Of a stretch of 44,838 nucleotides of DNA, positions 7,992-14,884 are shown piece after piece. Both the position numbers and the translations under genes were made by a program. Position 1 is the stretch's first letter, and each line of letters opens with the position of its first letter. The DNA comes from JALEFZ01 sp039817415. Its GTDB lineage: Bacteria; Bacteroidota; Bacteroidia; J057. The stretch is taken from contig JBCBVV010000052.1 of assembly GCA_039817415.1 (NCBI GenBank), positions 1 to 44,838 of the forward strand, in the 5' to 3' direction. The notes under the pieces were generated by a model. That model was given only the letters and a program-made list of their open reading frames with translations, was not told where the DNA came from and made no database searches.

Positions 7992-8903
7992 ATGAAGAAA
8001 CAATTAGCCCACGCATTTAGTATCCCATTTTTGAAGATTCTTAGCATCAGCCAAGCAAGGTTCAATCTGCTGTTTTGTGGATGCATTCTGCTTTTGGGCC
8101 TTCCTTTCCACCTCCATTCCCAAGACTTTTCTTCCTTCCAGTCAATTTATATCCCTGGATTTTCTCCAGACCATTTACCAAGAGGCGAAAACGATCTTTT
8201 TCTCCAGCAGGGCTTCTATCAATTCGCTCAAAGATGAGGATCTGAGGCGAATCCAAGAGCTTATCAATCCCATATTCAATATAACCGTTCCGACTTGATA
8301 GATAGGAATATCTTAAATTTTGGACTATATCTTCAATTTTACGATTTCAATTATGAAGGCAGAAGGCCCGAATATTGGGAAACCATTAAAGCAGGGGCTA
8401 GGATGAGATGGCAATTGCTGAAAAAAAAATTGGGACCTAAAAATAAGGTTTACTTTCAGCATGGGGTTTTTCATCCGGTTTTGAACCGATCCGAAGATGC
8501 AAGAAGTTTTGACTTTGTCAATGAGGCTATTTACGTCCGGAACATTTCAACCCATCTTCTGCTCCAACTACATGCTAAGGCCTTGTACTCCATGACGAAT
8601 TATGGACAGAGAGAGCAGGTCTACCAAGTATTACTTGGGCGAACCCTGGGTCAAAGACATTTGGTACACGCTGGTCTTTCCTATTTTTCTGAGTCCGAAT
8701 ATGATCCTAATCCCGATGGTTCTGGACGAAGCCTTGGAGGTTGGTTTGCAGATTCCTATCCTCAGGTCGGAATAGGATGGCAGTCGACCATCACCCCCCA
8801 TCTTTCATTTTTCTTCCTAGCCAGAACATGGATTTACCCAGAGGATTCTCAATTAGTATCGTCCGGGAATCAGTCTCTCAACCTTGGAATTAGAATTCAT
8901 TGA
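7992..8903 (+). pseudogene. Outer-membrane beta-barrel protein gene interrupted by an in-frame TGA
   Basis: One reading frame from the ATG at 7992 to 8903 encodes a coherent secreted protein of 303 codons, broken by a single TGA at 8235-8237. The first part has a hydrophobic export segment (NLLFCGCILLLGLPFHLHSQ) and ends GFYQFAQR. After the stop the frame continues GSEANPRAYQSHIQYNRSDL and then alternating beta-strand-like segments ending LNLGIRIH, as expected for a membrane barrel. No frame change is needed to join the halves. A single transition from TGG or CGA would explain the stop. It may be a recent pseudogene, a sequencing error, or stop-codon read-through. Family not recognised; it is not PorP/SprF-like. 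It follows the Crp/Fnr gene by 79 bases in the same orientation. Confidence 0.7.
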
Positions 8904-9015
8904 TCAGGAAGTCATGTCAAATAGATGATTATCCTTATGTCCTTTCCAAACATATAGTCCCAATCATACTTACATTTATCAAATTATTTGAGCTACCGAA
9001 GATGTTATTTCGAAA

Positions 9016-9031
9016 TGTGACAAGGGTCACT
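9016..9031. promoter_or_regulatory. CRP-like operator TGTGA-N6-TCACT
   Basis: The site TGTGACAAGGGTCACT matches nine of ten defined bases of the CRP consensus TGTGA-N6-TCACA. It contains the perfect inverted repeat GTGAC/GTCAC. It is 69 bases upstream of the DUF2892 ATG. A possible -7 box TTTCTTTG (9053-9060) would place the site centre near -43, a usual activator position. The likely binder is the Crp/Fnr-type protein encoded at 7271, which keeps the RExxxR helix. Confidence 0.5.
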
Positions 9032-9099
9032 GATTGAGGCTATAGAATGCCTTTTCTTTGGCTCATCATTGATTCGAAAACTCATTAATCATTTTCGCT

Positions 9100-9315
9100 A
9101 TGAAAAAGAATATGTCAACCTTGGACAGAATTGTCCGCCTAGTCTTGGTAGCAGCTATGGTTACCCTTTACCTGACAAATGTAGTTTCAGGAACCGTTGG
9201 TATCATCTTGATCGTTGCTTCTGTTATCCTGGCTTTTACCAGCACAGTAAGCTTCTGCCCCCTATATGCCATTTTTGGTGTGAGTACTTGTCCAGTTGAG
9301 CAAAAGGGCTCCTAA
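9100..9315 (+). CDS. DUF2892 (YgaP-like) inner-membrane protein
   Basis: A 71-residue protein with the DUF2892 signature: an N-terminal MSTLDRIVRLVLV, two transmembrane helices (VAAMVTLYLTNVVSG and GIILIVASVILAFTSTVS), then FCPLYAIFGVSTC. The two cysteines after the second helix are conserved in the family. In other bacteria the domain is found fused or adjacent to rhodanese domains and near Crp/Fnr or ArsR regulators, which points to sulfur or redox stress, but its function is not settled. It has a CRP-like site upstream and a strong terminator downstream, so it is a single-gene transcript. Confidence 0.9.
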   Translation: MKKNMSTLDRIVRLVLVAAMVTLYLTNVVSGTVGIILIVASVILAFTSTVSFCPLYAIFGVSTCPVEQKGS

Positions 9316-9335
9316 CAAAACAACATACTTGGAAT

Positions 9336-9363
9336 AAAGAGACGTTAGATACAACGTCTCTTT
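9336..9363 (+). terminator. Intrinsic terminator after the DUF2892 gene
   Basis: Perfect 11-bp hairpin AAAGAGACGTT - AGATAC - AACGTCTCTTT, followed by TGTGTTTT. Confidence 0.85.
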
Positions 9364-9398
9364 GTGTTTTGGGCCCTTTAATTCATTAAATTGGCCCT

Positions 9399-11345
9399 AT
9401 GTTTCAAAAGAAATTCTGCTGGATCTTATGCTTACTGCTGGGGATGGGCTTACAATCCCTTCACGCACAAGTCTTCCTTAAGCCTATCGATCCCAATGAT
9501 ACTACTGCCCAAAAGCGGTTGAGAATCATAAATGCAGACTCCCTCACATTCAGAAAAACAGAAGGTGAATCCATCCAAAAGCTCATTGGGAAGGTTCAAA
9601 TGAAACAAGACTCTACTCTCTTTTTCTGCGATTCTGCCTATTTCTACGAAGAACGCAACTACATCCAGGCATTCAGTAAGGTAAAAGTAGTCATGAGCGA
9701 TAGCAATACGCTCTACGCCAAAAGAATGACGTATGATGGTGATACTAAAATAGCGGAGGTATACGATGATATTCTCCTCACAGATAAACAATCCGATCTG
9801 CGCACCGATCGCATGACTTACTATCGGGAAAAAGAATATGGATACTTCTTTGGCGGGGGAACTTTGACAGACGACGAAACTGTTTTGAAGAGTAAAAAAG
9901 GCTACTATTATCCCAACGATGACAAAGCCTTTTTCAAAGGTGAGGTTACCCTGGAGTCGCCAGACTACTTTTTGGAAACCGATACCATGGGTTATGATAC
10001 CAAAAGCAAAACGGCTGAGTTTCTTGAATATACCTTGATCACGAGCGATGATGGCATCATTGAAACAACCAATGGCACCTACAATTCAGAAGAGAAAAAG
10101 ATCAATCTCTTTGAGCGATCAGTGGTTCAAGATTCCTCCTACACCCTAACTGCCAATACCATTAGGTACGTAGATGGCAATAACCTTGGAATTGCTACTG
10201 GAGATGTGCTTGTTCAGCAAGAAGATTCTTCTCTGGAGATTCGTGGGAACTTTGGGAAGTTCAATCGGGAAACTGATGAAAGTACGCTAACTGAAGACCC
10301 TGTTGCGATCCAGTACATGGATGAAGACACCCTCTACATTTTTGCGGATACCTTAAGCGCTATTAAGGAGAAGATTCCAATTGTTGCAAAAAGCAATTCA
10401 AAGCCACCCCTTACCCTTCCTGATTCAATCATAACTGATAGTCTCCTTCAGGACTCCACCATGTTACCTACAGATAGTTTTCCTAAGGATAGTGTACCAA
10501 TAGATAGTGTACCAATAGATAGTGTACCTGTAGATAGTGTACCTGTAGATGAAATACCTAAGGAGAAGATTAAGACCCCCACAGATAGTTCAATAATAGA
10601 CTCCTCATTCTCACAATTACCGCCAACCGCCGCTGCTGATACCATCCTACCTCCACCGACTGACACCATCGACCGGAGACTTTTCCGTGGCTATAACAAT
10701 GTCAGCATTTATATGAATGACATGCAGGGGAAGTGCGACTCTATGATTTATTATTATGATGACTCGCTGATCTATTTGTATCAAAATCCTGTTTTATGGT
10801 CTGAACAAGGACAGATAACGGGAGATACCATTAAGATATGGATGAAGGCAAACAGCATCGATTCTATGTGGGTGGGCCCAAATGGCTTTTTGGTTTCAGA
10901 GGCAGATACCTTGGGGTTTGATCAGATAAAAGGTAGTGAGTTTCGTGCAAAGTTTATCGACAATGAGCTGGCCTATTTGCACGTCATTGGGAATGCAGAG
11001 AGCATTTACTTCGTTAAAAATGATGAGGATTCCACTCAAACTACCTACGAAGGCATGAACAAAGCTCTAGCTCAAGAGATGAAGCTATTCTTTGAAGAAA
11101 ATGAATTGCAGCGCATCCTCTTTACTTCTCAACCTTCTGGGACATATTCCCCCATTCATGAAGTCATCTTTAAGGATAACTTGTTAAAAGGAATGAAATG
11201 GAGGGCTGAAGAAAGACCAGACAGACCTGAAATTTTTGCCAGGGTTCCTTCTGAAGATAATAAGCCTCAAAATGACGACGGTTTAGAGGATGAAATGGAG
11301 TTTTTCGAGGAGGAGGAAGAAGTGGATGAAGGAGAAGAAGAATAG
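9399..11345 (+). CDS. OstA/LptA-like lipopolysaccharide transport protein
   Basis: A 648-residue secreted protein with an N-terminal signal peptide (WILCLLLGMGLQSLHAQ). From about residue 40 it shows repeated beta-jelly-roll segments of the OstA/LptA type (DSLTFRKTEGESIQKLIGKV, DSTLFFCDSAYFYEE, LYAKRMTYDGDTKIAEVYDD). This is the large Bacteroidota form thought to work as the periplasmic LPS bridge. The middle (about 330-425) is a low-complexity Pro/Asp/Ser region with a pentapeptide repeat D-S-V-P-(I/V). A second beta-rich block follows (RRLFRGYNNVSIYMNDMQG onward). The C-terminus is very acidic (ends EEEEEVDEGEEE). It is convergent with the VanX-like gene with only two bases between stop codons. 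Together with lptE it suggests an outer-membrane LPS route. Confidence 0.82.
   Translation: MFQKKFCWILCLLLGMGLQSLHAQVFLKPIDPNDTTAQKRLRIINADSLTFRKTEGESIQKLIGKVQMKQDSTLFFCDSAYFYEERNYIQAFSKVKVVMSDSNTLYAKRMTYDGDTKIAEVYDDILLTDKQSDLRTDRMTYYREKEYGYFFGGGTLTDDETVLKSKKGYYYPNDDKAFFKGEVTLESPDYFLETDTMGYDTKSKTAEFLEYTLITSDDGIIETTNGTYNSEEKKINLFERSVVQDSSYTLTANTIRYVDGNNLGIATGDVLVQQEDSSLEIRGNFGKFNRETDESTLTEDPVAIQYMDEDTLYIFADTLSAIKEKIPIVAKSNSKPPLTLPDSIITDSLLQDSTMLPTDSFPKDSVPIDSVPIDSVPVDSVPVDEIPKEKIKTPTDSSIIDSSFSQLPPTAAADTILPPPTDTIDRRLFRGYNNVSIYMNDMQGKCDSMIYYYDDSLIYLYQNPVLWSEQGQITGDTIKIWMKANSIDSMWVGPNGFLVSEADTLGFDQIKGSEFRAKFIDNELAYLHVIGNAESIYFVKNDEDSTQTTYEGMNKALAQEMKLFFEENELQRILFTSQPSGTYSPIHEVIFKDNLLKGMKWRAEERPDRPEIFARVPSEDNKPQNDDGLEDEMEFFEEEEEVDEGEEE
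10473..10562 (+). repeat. Six-copy 15-bp tandem repeat inside the OstA-like gene
   Basis: Units of 15 bp begin at 10473, 10488, 10503, 10518, 10533 and 10548. The four inner units are GATAGTGTACCAATA twice and GATAGTGTACCTGTA twice, each pair identical; the outer units are diverged. They encode DSVPI/DSVPV pentapeptides. Being a multiple of three, copy-number change would alter linker length without frameshift. Confidence 0.9.
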
Positions 11346-11347
11346 AA

Positions 11348-12136
11348 CTACTCTACAATCTTAAAGCGCTTTTTAACCTCTTCTCTAGGAAAAGCATTGA
11401 AATGCCACCATTCGTTTAAAATCCCATGAAAACCCGCGCGGAGCATGACCGTCCTGAGAATTCTCCGATTGTCTACATGAACCTGACGCAATTTGCCTTC
11501 CTTTACAAATTTTTCTTCATACCTAGGTTGGGCCAAATCCCCAAAAAAGTCAAATACTGTCCCCATATCGACGACACCTGTATCAATATGCACCAGACTT
11601 AGATCCACAGCTGCTCCATAATTATGAATAGAACCAGATCCACCAGGAAAGGCTACATAATTTTGCTGATCGGTACCTTTGACAATTTCCCACATTTTGT
11701 ACTGGACAGAGCGTGGTCGTACACAGTCATGAAGCAAGAATCTTAATTTGGGTTGGAGGGATTGCAAGATAGAATCAGCTTTTACCAGCCTTTCAGCTGC
11801 AGCAGGTTGTAGATAGCAACCCGCAAAATCGCCATACACATCTTCATTCAGGAAGTTATCTGTGGTACTGTACTTTACATCGAAGCGTACCGAAGTATCT
11901 AGGGAAAGAATATTAATTAGCCCTTGCTCAATCAAGGCTCTCTCCATCTCCGAAGTGTCAGGAATAGGTTCTACTTCTTCCACCTTAACTTCAAGGGTGG
12001 CTGTATCTATTTCATTTGGAAGACTAATGGTGTCTACCTTAAGCTCGTCATTCGGAGTTTCGGATTGTTGTTGGCTGGAACATCCTACTAGCAGGACACA
12101 AAGGACCCATAAAATAGTAGCAGATAAATTGCGCAT
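11348..12136 (-). CDS. VanX-type D-alanyl-D-alanine dipeptidase (lipoprotein)
   Basis: A 262-residue peptidase M15D protein. The signal peptide ends in LLVGC (lipid Cys at 19), so the enzyme is anchored in a membrane facing the periplasm. The zinc site is complete: H171 and D178 in SIHNYGAAVD, and H245 in EWWHF with catalytic E242. The substrate-positioning Arg in CVRPRSVQ (R140) is present. It should hydrolyse D-Ala-D-Ala or similar dipeptides; outside vancomycin clusters such enzymes recycle wall peptides. No VanH or VanA neighbours are present, so a resistance role is unlikely. A linker rich in Glu and Thr (about 20-65) separates anchor and domain. It is convergent with the OstA-like gene. 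Confidence 0.9.
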   Translation of the reverse strand: MRNLSATILWVLCVLLVGCSSQQQSETPNDELKVDTISLPNEIDTATLEVKVEEVEPIPDTSEMERALIEQGLINILSLDTSVRFDVKYSTTDNFLNEDVYGDFAGCYLQPAAAERLVKADSILQSLQPKLRFLLHDCVRPRSVQYKMWEIVKGTDQQNYVAFPGGSGSIHNYGAAVDLSLVHIDTGVVDMGTVFDFFGDLAQPRYEEKFVKEGKLRQVHVDNRRILRTVMLRAGFHGILNEWWHFNAFPREEVKKRFKIVE

Positions 12137-12213
12137 GGATAAATATTATAGATGGCAATTTACATTTTTTTGGAATATATGAACGAAAGGACTTGCTATA
12201 CAAAGGGAGCTTC

Positions 12214-12969
12214 TTATCGGTTATTGGCTACTAACTCAGGAAGCAAGGTATTTTTTACCCAAGCGAAATCTGATTGATAAGCAAGGACAATTTTATAGGT
12301 TTTGATGGCCATTTCTTCGTTTCCCAGCTCCTCATAGGATTTTGCTAACCAAACCAAAGCGTGAAGATATTGCCAGTTATTTTTCTTTATCAGAAACTGT
12401 TGGTCGAACAACTTAATCCCCTTGGTAAACATCTCAACCGCTTCTTTTTTATTCCCCCCAAAGAAAGAAGGTGCATGGTGTTTGACGTTCGCCATTTGAA
12501 CCCAAACTGAAGGCTCATTGGGACTGAGTTTGATCCCCTTTTCAATCAATGAAAGTGCCTTAGGCCCTAAGGTAAGGGTCTTCCCAGGAGAAACGTCAAT
12601 TTCCATAGCCAATAAAGAACCATATAGAGCGGTAGAGCGGCCATCCTTGGGATTTCGTTCTAGAAGAATTTTTGCCCATTTTTCAGCCTTGTTGATATAG
12701 GTTGTAGCTTCTTTTTTCCGTTTGTCAGTCAACAAAAGTCCGATGTAACCATATTGAGCCTCAGCCAAATCAAGAATATCATCTCTAGAAGACTCCGCAT
12801 TCACAAGGCCTTCCATCTGACTCAATAGGTTACTCCATTTCCCACCTTCTCCAGAAACGTAAGCTTTGTAGATGTCTTCTTTTAGCTTTGATACTTCTTG
12901 GGCTTGGGTATTTCCAACTATAAGTAGGAATATAAGTGCCCATGTAAACGTAGACAGGATTGTTCTCAT
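12214..12969 (-). CDS. Secreted TPR-repeat protein
   Basis: A protein of about 251 residues beginning at the ATG at 12969, chosen because it starts directly with a signal peptide (MRTILSTFTWALIFLLIVG, then NTQAQ); an in-frame ATG 99 bases further upstream would bury the signal. The mature part has helical repeats (KKEATTYINKAEKWAKILLERNPKDG; ALSLIEKGIKLSPNEPSVWV; GNEEMAIKTYKIVLAYQSD by position) consistent with tetratricopeptide repeats. I infer a periplasmic protein-interaction role; the specific function is unknown. It precedes the VanX-like gene on the same strand with a 77-base gap. Confidence 0.75.
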   Translation of the reverse strand: MRTILSTFTWALIFLLIVGNTQAQEVSKLKEDIYKAYVSGEGGKWSNLLSQMEGLVNAESSRDDILDLAEAQYGYIGLLLTDKRKKEATTYINKAEKWAKILLERNPKDGRSTALYGSLLAMEIDVSPGKTLTLGPKALSLIEKGIKLSPNEPSVWVQMANVKHHAPSFFGGNKKEAVEMFTKGIKLFDQQFLIKKNNWQYLHALVWLAKSYEELGNEEMAIKTYKIVLAYQSDFAWVKNTLLPELVANNR

Positions 12970-13129
12970 TAAAAGGCTCAACTTAGTCCACCTCAAATGG
13001 TTGGTGATAAAGCGTAAATTATTTGGTACTAAATTTTTCTCTTTATTTTTGAAATAGTCGGCATGCATACTATTTTAGGTTATATCACCTACCTCTGTCA
13101 GCATAAATAACACTAGAAAGGACTATACT

Positions 13130-13948
13130 ATGAATGAATTTCAGGGAAAGACTGTATTTATCACAGGGGCTAGTCGGGGAATTGGCAAGGCGATTGGTCT
13201 GAAACTCGCAAGTGAAGGGGCCAATGTGGTCATTGCAGCGAAAACTGCCGAGCCACATCCTAAGCTTCAGGGTACCATTTACAGCGCAGCTGAAGAAATG
13301 GAAGCAGCCGGGGGGAAAGCCCTACCTGTCATAGTGGATGTTCGGAATGAAGACATGGTTCAGCATGCGGTTGAAAAGGCGGTTGAGACCTTTGGTGGCC
13401 TTGATATTTTGATCAACAATGCCTCTGCTATTCAGTTGACCTCAACTTTGGATACTACTATGAAGAGATTTGATCTGATGCATCAGGTCAACTTTAGAGG
13501 AACCTTTATGACTTCTAAGAAGGCTATTCCTCATCTCCTAAAGTCAAATAACCCCCATATTCTCAACCTCTCCCCTCCTTTGAATATCGAGAAAAAGTGG
13601 TTTGCGCCTCACCTGGCCTACACCATGGCCAAGTTTGGAATGAGTTTTTGTACTTTTTCCATGTCAGAGGAATTTAAGAGTAAAAAATTAGCTGTAAATA
13701 GCTTGTGGCCTCAGACCGTCATTGCCACTGCCGCCGTCCAAATGATGGGAGGTGAAGCCATGATGAAGCAAGGAAGAACACCTGCGATCATGGCAGATGC
13801 AGCTTACTATATTTTGAAAAGAGATTCCGCCTTAAGTACTGGATTTTTTTTCATTGATGAGGAGGTTTTGAAAGAAGAGGGCTATACTGATTTTGACGGA
13901 TACGCAGTAGATCCAACTGCAACCTTATTACCTGATTACTTTATTTAA
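13130..13948 (+). CDS. HSDL2-like short-chain dehydrogenase
   Basis: A 272-residue classical SDR. The cofactor motif TGASRGIG is at 12-19, the NNAS motif at 96-99, catalytic Y164 and K168 in YTMAK, and S148 in NLSPP. The segment VIAAKTAEPHPKLQGTIYSA after the Rossmann beta2 strand is characteristic of the HSDL2 group, whose basic residues favour NADP. Eukaryotic HSDL2 adds a sterol carrier domain, absent here. The substrate is not known; a fatty-acid or hydroxyacyl compound is plausible. It is followed at 53 bases by a phasin-like gene, perhaps in one transcript that ends at the terminator at 14348. Confidence 0.9.
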   Translation: MNEFQGKTVFITGASRGIGKAIGLKLASEGANVVIAAKTAEPHPKLQGTIYSAAEEMEAAGGKALPVIVDVRNEDMVQHAVEKAVETFGGLDILINNASAIQLTSTLDTTMKRFDLMHQVNFRGTFMTSKKAIPHLLKSNNPHILNLSPPLNIEKKWFAPHLAYTMAKFGMSFCTFSMSEEFKSKKLAVNSLWPQTVIATAAVQMMGGEAMMKQGRTPAIMADAAYYILKRDSALSTGFFFIDEEVLKEEGYTDFDGYAVDPTATLLPDYFI

Positions 13949-14001
13949 TGGGTGCCATTTGCATCCTTACATTTACCAATTTTCGCAGCAATTCAATCAA
14001 C

Positions 14002-14325
14002 ATGGAAGATCTCGTAAAAAAGTTTATCAATACCGGAGTGGGAATGATCAATGCCGCCACCGAAAAGCTTCAGGAAACTGTAGATGAGTTCGTTGGTGCA
14101 GGCAAGGAGCCCAAGGAAGAAGGGAAAAAAATTGTTGAAAATTTCCAAGCTGAAATGCAGAAACAACAAGAGGAACTCATGGCCAAAGGCAAAGAAATGA
14201 TGGCCTCAGTAGAAGGAAGAATGCCAGAATTTAGCCTTGAAAATCTTCCTGTCATCAAAGATTTGATGGCTCGCCTAGATGCTATTGAGAAAAAACTCGA
14301 CGAAAGAGAAAATCAAAGCGAATAG
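14002..14325 (+). CDS. Phasin-like coiled-coil protein
   Basis: The ATG at 14002 gives a 107-residue protein; an upstream GTG/ATG-type extension overlapping the SDR stop looks non-coding. The beginning (MEDLVKKFINTGVGMINAAT) is followed by KLQETVDEFVGAG and a long charged helix rich in Lys, Glu, Gln and Met, ending in a coiled-coil (DLMARLDAIEKKLDER). This pattern is that of the small proteins annotated as polyhydroxyalkanoate synthesis regulator/phasin. Proof of granule binding is lacking and no PHA synthase is in the window. It may form an operon with the SDR gene. Confidence 0.72.
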   Translation: MEDLVKKFINTGVGMINAATEKLQETVDEFVGAGKEPKEEGKKIVENFQAEMQKQQEELMAKGKEMMASVEGRMPEFSLENLPVIKDLMARLDAIEKKLDERENQSE

Positions 14326-14347
14326 GGATATTCGTTCCATCAACAAG

Positions 14348-14376
14348 AAAAGGCTATCCGATTTGGATAGCCTTTT
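14348..14376 (+). terminator. Intrinsic terminator, possibly bidirectional
   Basis: A perfect 12-bp stem AAAAGGCTATCC / GGATAGCCTTTT with loop GATTT ends the SDR-phasin transcript. The A/T flanks mean it could also stop the converging cytochrome c transcript. Confidence 0.9.
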
Positions 14377-14397
14377 CTATTTCTACTCCTCGTATCA

Positions 14398-14856
14398 TTA
14401 TCTAGCAGCAGCGACTTCCGCTGGAGTAATCGCAGAATAGTCATTCCCAAAACTGCTTCTTACATAGGAGAGCACATCAGCTATTTGCTGGTCAGATAGC
14501 ACATCCTTATAGGGTGTCATGACTTGATTGTACTTCTCTCCAAGCACCTCTATTTCTCCATTCATTCCATTCAGGATCGTTTTGATCAGGGTCTCTTTGT
14601 CCCCTGACACCCATTTGGTTTGGGTAAGGGGAGGATACAATCCAGGAAGGCCCTTCCCATTCGCCTGGTGGCAAGCCAGGCAAATTTGGTTGTATACTTT
14701 TTTCCCTTCGGGATGAGCGACTTCCTCCTTGGCGACTTCCTTTTTAGGGCTAGGCTTAGCTTTCTTTTGTGCCGATTCTTTGTTAGAGGTCTGTCCTCCG
14801 CCGCAGGCTATGATCAGCGAGCTTGCCAATATCAAGCCGAATATTTTGATGTTCAT
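14398..14856 (-). CDS. Lipoprotein cytochrome c, class I
   Basis: Starting at the ATG at 14856 (better than 14877, since it begins the signal peptide) this is a 152-residue monohaem cytochrome. The lipobox LIIAC puts the lipid Cys at residue 18. A Lys/Glu-rich linker leads to the haem site CLACH (C59, C62, H63). The distal ligand is probably the Met in NQVMTPYKD, followed by the typical C-terminal helix SDQQIADVLSYVRSSF. It is a membrane-anchored electron carrier. Its gene follows the phosphatase gene with a short gap, so they may be co-transcribed, but no functional link is obvious. Confidence 0.92.
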   Translation of the reverse strand: MNIKIFGLILASSLIIACGGGQTSNKESAQKKAKPSPKKEVAKEEVAHPEGKKVYNQICLACHQANGKGLPGLYPPLTQTKWVSGDKETLIKTILNGMNGEIEVLGEKYNQVMTPYKDVLSDQQIADVLSYVRSSFGNDYSAITPAEVAAAR

Positions 14857-14884
14857 GTATATTCTGTTCTGGTTCAAATATGTG

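Noticed and set aside
8077..8298. Frame that could suggest a frameshift in the barrel gene
   Set aside because: The frame of the start at 7992 continues sensibly beyond the TGA with no shift, so a nonsense change explains the data better.
10448..10669. Repeat region as CRISPR-like array
   Set aside because: The units are 15 bp without spacers and encode an in-frame peptide repeat.
11348..12136. Vancomycin-resistance cluster
   Set aside because: The VanX-like gene has no vanH, vanA or vanRS neighbours; a wall-peptide recycling role is more likely.
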